A DNA stretch of 8,623 nt from positions 1-8,623 of the forward strand of contig LNGD01000067.1 of NCBI GenBank assembly GCA_001587675.1, given 5' to 3'. Source of the stretch: Candidatus Methanofastidiosum methylothiophilum (GTDB taxonomy: Archaea > Methanobacteriota_B > Thermococci > Methanofastidiosales > Methanofastidiosaceae). Below, piece by piece: positions 5,329 to 8,623 of the stretch. A program made the translations under genes and the position numbers. A model generated the notes under the pieces. That model was not told the DNA's origin, made no database searches, and was given only the letters and a program-made list of their open reading frames with translations. Position 1 is the first letter of the stretch; each line of letters opens with the position of its first letter.

Positions 5329-6696
5329 ATGAAAAAAATACTAGAGGTACTGTTAATAATATCCTTAATAATAGGAGGAATAGCCCCAGCTCTCGGTCAA
5401 AATCCAAATTATGATAAGATGGATAAAATAACGAGAGAAAAGACTTTGGCCGGCGCATCGGGCATTGACGTAATTATTGAATTTTATCAGCTAGATGATA
5501 ATTCAATAGCTATAATTCCTAAGGAGAAGATATTGAATAACTACATGGCTTTAAACTCAATTCATGCGATATTAACCTCAGAAGAAATAAAAAACATCAG
5601 TTCAAGCCTGTATGTAAAAAATATTTGGTATAATGCACCAGGACTTGAAGCATTTGGGTATATGGGTGCTGACACAATTAAGGCTTCACCCCTTTATACA
5701 ATTGGCTACAAGGGAAACGGCGTCACTGTTGCAGTTCTTGATACAGGGATACGTGATACCCATGTTGAATTTCCACAGGGGAAGGTTCTTTACCAGTATG
5801 ATTTTGTAAATAACGATCCGATTGCGGATGATATTTCTGGACATGGAACATTTGTTGCTGGGACTATTTCTGGGCAATCGTATACAACAGCAGATTGGTT
5901 AGGATATGTCAATTATTTAGATACAACACCAACGAACACCACTGGAGTTGCACCGGATACTAAACTAGTTGTTTTGAAAACTGTCCCGGGAGATTTATCC
6001 ATCTTTTTAAATGCATGCAACTGGCTTATTCTAAACAGAGAAAAGTATAATATTCGAGTCGTTAATATGAGCGCAGGCTGGAATGTTACTAATATGCAGA
6101 GTAATGGATGGCCCTTAGATGGAACAGATCCTGCAAGCTTGGCGGCAAACTCTGTCGTTGACAAGGGAATAGTATGGGTAAATTCAGCCGGAAATGAAGG
6201 CCCTAATAGCGATACAATAGGTGCACCAGGAAGGGCAAAAAACGTCATTACAGTTGCCAATGCAATTGATAGGGATGTATCTCCAAATGGTGTATTGACA
6301 ATAAAAAAAGCTTCACTTTCTATTGCAAACGATTCAAGTAGGGGCGGTGGAAAGTCAGGATTAAAGCCAGATATATCTGCACCAGGTACTAATATATTAT
6401 CCGCAACAGGGGCATCTGACAATTCTTATGATTTTGCAAGTGGAACATCAATGGCAGCTCCATTTGTTTCTGGGGCATGTGCTATAATTCTCCAGAGACA
6501 TCCAAATTGGACCCCCTATCAAGTAAAAATTGCCATTATGAGAACGGCTTCACAAATACCAAACGCATCTGTATACGAACAGGGTGCAGGTATGATCAAT
6601 GTCCAGAAGGCATTTTCATATAGGCAGGACTTTGAAAGAGCATCAGTAATACCTAGGATATTGGCCATATTAAAGAAAAATAATCAAAACAATTAA
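5329..6696 (+). CDS. Secreted S8 (subtilisin-like) serine protease
   Basis: A 455-residue preproprotein of the subtilase family, an extracellular endopeptidase. Residues 1-23 are a classical signal peptide: KK, a hydrophobic core, and ALG|Q as the likely cleavage site. Residues about 24-110 are a propeptide-like region that probably acts as intramolecular chaperone and inhibitor. The catalytic domain follows from about 128, with Asp138 (VAVLDTG), His172 (SGHGTFVAG), the oxyanion Asn289 (NSAGNEGP) and Ser374 (SGTSMAAPFVSG). GVAPD (206-210) and VVNMSAG (244-250) are further family landmarks. All catalytic residues are present. There is no C-terminal PPC/PKD domain, S-layer anchor or TM helix; the chain ends in a short basic tail, so it is probably released or held in the pseudo-periplasm. 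It stands alone: the divergent neighbour is the prepilin peptidase and a T8 tract follows the stop. Confidence 0.95.
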   Translation: MKKILEVLLIISLIIGGIAPALGQNPNYDKMDKITREKTLAGASGIDVIIEFYQLDDNSIAIIPKEKILNNYMALNSIHAILTSEEIKNISSSLYVKNIWYNAPGLEAFGYMGADTIKASPLYTIGYKGNGVTVAVLDTGIRDTHVEFPQGKVLYQYDFVNNDPIADDISGHGTFVAGTISGQSYTTADWLGYVNYLDTTPTNTTGVAPDTKLVVLKTVPGDLSIFLNACNWLILNREKYNIRVVNMSAGWNVTNMQSNGWPLDGTDPASLAANSVVDKGIVWVNSAGNEGPNSDTIGAPGRAKNVITVANAIDRDVSPNGVLTIKKASLSIANDSSRGGGKSGLKPDISAPGTNILSATGASDNSYDFASGTSMAAPFVSGACAIILQRHPNWTPYQVKIAIMRTASQIPNASVYEQGAGMINVQKAFSYRQDFERASVIPRILAILKKNNQNN

Positions 6697-6698
6697 TC

Positions 6699-6706
6699 TT
6701 TTTTTT
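6699..6706 (+). terminator. T-run terminator after the subtilase gene
   Basis: Eight consecutive T residues begin three bases after the TAA stop. Archaeal RNA polymerase terminates at such U-tracts without needing a hairpin. The tract lies just before the guaA TATA box, so it separates the two transcription units. Confidence 0.6.
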
Positions 6707-6715
6707 ATTAGTTAA

Positions 6716-6723
6716 TTTTATAT
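6716..6723 (+). promoter_or_regulatory. TATA-like box of guaA
   Basis: TTTTATAT is centred about 26-27 nt before the ATG at 6746. There is no Shine-Dalgarno sequence in the pyrimidine-rich stretch between, so a leaderless transcript starting at or next to the ATG is expected. Confidence 0.55.
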
Positions 6724-6745
6724 TTTGTTCTCTACATTTTTCATT

Positions 6746-8293
6746 ATGAGTATCGGGGAAGAGGTTATCCTTGTTGTTGACTTTGGAAGTCAGTATGCCC
6801 ATCTTATCGCTAGAAGAATCCGAGAGCTTAAAGTTTATTCAGAAATAGTTTTTCCAGATATAACAGAAAAAGAAATTGAGAAAATTGCTCCAAAAGGAAT
6901 AATTTTTTCTGGTGGGCCAAGGAGCGTCTATGAAAAAGATGCGCCTCTTCTTACTGATGATGTCTTTGATTATTTGATTAGAAAAGATATTCCTATTCTA
7001 GGCATATGTTATGGTCACCAGCTAATCGCATTAAAAATGGGGGGCAATGTTAAGGGCGAGAAAAAGAAAGAGTATGGCATAGCAACTGTTGATATACTTG
7101 ACCCGGAAGGCATCTTTAATGATTTAGAAAATAAAGAAACAGTTTGGATGAGTCATGGAGATCAGGTCTTCGAATTGCCGCCAGGTTTTGTCATAACTTC
7201 TAAAACTGATAACTCCCCAATTGCAGCTTTTAGGAGCACATCCAAAAAAATCTATGGCTTGCAGTGGCACCCAGAAGTTGTCCATACAAAGAACGGCCAA
7301 AAAATTCTCTCAAACTTTGTTTATAATGTTTGTGGCTGCAAAGGTACATGGGATTTGTCTGATTTCATTGAGGAAAACGTCAGTAAAATTAGAAATAAAG
7401 TCGGCAGCGGGAAGGCTGTTATTGCACTAAGCGGAGGAATTGATTCCTCAGTTGCAGCAGCAGTAGCTGAAAAGGCAATTGGGAATAGGCTATATGCAGT
7501 ATTTGTTGACCATGGGCTATTGAGAAAAGGTGAAGCTGAAGTAGTTTCAAAGGCATTTTCTGGTCACGATATAAACTTTAAGAAGATTGATGCAAAGAAA
7601 AGATTCTTTGATAAACTTTTTGGGATAACTGACCCAGAGAAAAAAAGAATGGTTATAGGAGAAGAATTTATCCGAATATTTGAGGAAGAGGCAAAAAAGA
7701 TAGGGGCTGACTTTTTAGTTCAGGGTACTATTTATCCAGATATTATAGAGAGCGGTAGATCACAACATGCGGATACTATCAAATCTCATCATAATGTTGG
7801 AGGGCTTCCGGATTCAATATCTTTTAAGGAAATAATTGAGCCCCTACGAGACCTCTATAAAGATGAGGTCAGGGAAGTCGGAAGAAGACTTGGACTTCCA
7901 GATAAAATTATCGATCAATACCCATTTCCAGGACCGGGGCTTGCAGTTAGGATAACTGGGCCTGTCACAGAAGAAAATATCCGGATTTGTAGAGAAGCAT
8001 CATCAATAGTCGAGGAAGAGCTTGAAAAAGCATCAATAGAAAATATATGGCAAGCATTTGCTGTGACGTTGGAGGATAAGGTTGTAGGTGTTGTCGGGGA
8101 CCAGAGAAAGTTTGGCAGAATAGTTGCATTAAGAATTGTAGAATCCCAAGATGCAATGACTGCAAACTTTAAGAAACTCCCCTGGGATGTATTAGAAAAA
8201 ATATCTACAAGAATAACAAATGAAGTGCCAGAAGTAGTTTCCGTAGCGTACTTTATTAGCCACAAGCCGCCCCAAACAATAGAACCCTGTTAG
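6746..8293 (+). CDS. guaA: GMP synthase (glutamine-hydrolysing), single fused chain
   Basis: It converts XMP to GMP with ATP and glutamine, the last step of guanine nucleotide synthesis. The 515-residue chain has all three parts. The class I glutamine amidotransferase (about 8-195) has nucleophile C88 in GICYGHQL, plus H175 and E177 in LQWHPEV. The ATP-pyrophosphatase domain (about 203-395) has the P-loop SGGIDS (229-234). The C-terminal dimerisation domain begins around QYPFPGPGLAVRI (391-403) and ends HKPPQTIEPC, close to the usual SKPP-x-TIEWE ending. Length is near that of bacterial GuaA (about 525). I chose ATG 6746, because the frame opens from TTG at 6725 but those seven extra residues lie before the family start and between TATA box and predicted transcription start. 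Many euryarchaea encode the two halves as separate genes, so the fused form is worth noting. An MBL-fold gene follows by 9 nt. Confidence 0.97.
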   Translation: MSIGEEVILVVDFGSQYAHLIARRIRELKVYSEIVFPDITEKEIEKIAPKGIIFSGGPRSVYEKDAPLLTDDVFDYLIRKDIPILGICYGHQLIALKMGGNVKGEKKKEYGIATVDILDPEGIFNDLENKETVWMSHGDQVFELPPGFVITSKTDNSPIAAFRSTSKKIYGLQWHPEVVHTKNGQKILSNFVYNVCGCKGTWDLSDFIEENVSKIRNKVGSGKAVIALSGGIDSSVAAAVAEKAIGNRLYAVFVDHGLLRKGEAEVVSKAFSGHDINFKKIDAKKRFFDKLFGITDPEKKRMVIGEEFIRIFEEEAKKIGADFLVQGTIYPDIIESGRSQHADTIKSHHNVGGLPDSISFKEIIEPLRDLYKDEVREVGRRLGLPDKIIDQYPFPGPGLAVRITGPVTEENIRICREASSIVEEELEKASIENIWQAFAVTLEDKVVGVVGDQRKFGRIVALRIVESQDAMTANFKKLPWDVLEKISTRITNEVPEVVSVAYFISHKPPQTIEPC

Positions 8294-8302
8294 TTGATAA
8301 TC

Positions 8303-8584
8303 ATGGTATTCCTTGAAATAAAGGACAATGTAAAATACATTTCTGTTGACACAAATGTCGGTGTCATAACATCTAATGATTCATGTATCATTATAGATGC
8401 GGGTGGAAGTAAAGAGGACGGAGAAGAAATCCTAAAATTGTTATCTGAAGAAAATATTTCCCCAACTGCAGCCATAATAACTCACGGACACTGGGACCAT
8501 TTTTACGGGCTTCTCAAAATAAAAGAAAAATATCCCACCAAAAATGTAACACGAACCATAAAAAGCTATAAAATTTCAATCTAA
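8303..8584 (+). CDS. MBL-fold metallo-hydrolase, N-terminal part only (early stop)
   Basis: The 93-residue product is the N-terminal part of a metallo-beta-lactamase-fold protein. It shows the opening strands (NVGVITSNDSCIIIDAGG, 18-35) with Asp32, a helix, and the metal site motif THGHWDH with H61, H63, D65 and H66. Members of this superfamily normally exceed 200 residues and need later His/Asp ligands, absent here, so this product should not be a working hydrolase alone. The stop TAA (8582-8584) falls soon after a lysine-rich tail. The same frame stays open after it to the window edge (EENNM, then SYRPVWIA). The gene may therefore be interrupted by a nonsense mutation, or be a remnant with a new gene behind it. 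ATG 8303 is preferred over TTG 8294. It lies 9 nt after guaA, so co-transcription is likely. Substrate unknown. Confidence 0.75.
   Translation: MVFLEIKDNVKYISVDTNVGVITSNDSCIIIDAGGSKEDGEEILKLLSEENISPTAAIITHGHWDHFYGLLKIKEKYPTKNVTRTIKSYKISI
8567..8574 (+). promoter_or_regulatory. TATA-like box near the right edge
   Basis: TATAAAAT lies inside the end of the MBL reading frame and is centred 26-27 nt before an ATG at 8597, the spacing seen for other leaderless genes in this window. It supports, but does not prove, a new gene starting there. Confidence 0.35.
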
Positions 8585-8596
8585 GAAGAAAATAAT

Positions 8597-8623
8597 ATGT
8601 CATACAGACCGGTCTGGATAGCA
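8597..8623 (+). CDS. Possible start of another gene, or in-frame remainder of the MBL gene (cut by window)
   Basis: ATG at 8597 opens nine codons (MSYRPVWIA) to the window edge, in the same frame as the MBL gene and 12 nt after its stop. The upstream TATAAAAT favours a new leaderless gene. However, EENNMSYRPVWIA also falls about where archaeal MBL hydrolases usually have an IEN-x-Tyr-rich segment, which favours a broken continuation. There is too little sequence to name it. Confidence 0.3.

Noticed and set aside
5913..6422. A 169-codon minus-strand frame inside the protease gene
   Set aside because: It is antisense to the catalytic core of the subtilase, whose motifs are unmistakable; the mirror frame has no recognisable domain.
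6725..6745. TTG start adding seven residues to GuaA
   Set aside because: The stretch lies between TATA box and predicted transcription start, has no SD, and is outside the family's usual N-terminus.
1..8623. CRISPR arrays, tRNA/rRNA genes and insertion sequences
   Set aside because: I scanned by eye for regularly spaced repeats, cloverleaf-type sequence, transposase motifs and terminal inverted repeats and found none.

Overview
The window reads as AT-rich archaeal DNA, most likely euryarchaeal. The basis is trmY, whose tRNA pseudouridine-54 methyltransferase product is characteristic of archaea, together with an archaeal-type prepilin/preflagellin peptidase, an Lrp-type regulator and an AbrB/RelE-like pair. 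Most genes also have a TATA-like box centred about 26-27 nt before the start codon, as expected for archaeal leaderless mRNAs. Genes inside operons, and a few with longer leaders, instead have Shine-Dalgarno sequences matching the conserved archaeal 16S 3' end. The lineage cannot be fixed from this sequence alone.

Layout. 1-1185 (-): a nucleotide-sugar dehydrogenase cut by the left edge. 1278-2430 (-): a two-gene operon, an Lrp/AsnC regulator followed by nadE, overlapping by 8 nt, with nadE starting on TTG. 2431-2474: a 44-nt bidirectional promoter region, with trmY leaving on the + strand. 3077-3748 (+): an unrecognised membrane protein with a Tyr/Pro/Arg-rich linker and a C-terminal zinc ribbon. 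3770-4277 (-): a type II toxin-antitoxin pair; the AbrB-fold antitoxin is intact but the RelE-like toxin carries a one-base deletion. 4442-5167 (-): an A24 GxGD prepilin/preflagellin peptidase. 5329-6696 (+): a secreted S8 subtilisin-like protease, divergent from it and ended by a T8 tract. 6746-8293 (+): a full-length fused GMP synthase. 8303-8584 (+): an MBL-fold hydrolase N-terminus that stops early, just before the right edge.

Function. Most genes are housekeeping: NAD synthesis, GMP synthesis, tRNA modification and surface-sugar precursor synthesis. Two act at or beyond the membrane (peptidase and subtilase). I see no convincing new multi-gene defence or metabolic system. The points most worth a second look are the frameshifted toxin beside its intact antitoxin, the stop codon in the MBL gene where the frame seems to continue, the uncharacterised membrane/zinc-ribbon protein, and the very compact lrp/trmY promoter region.
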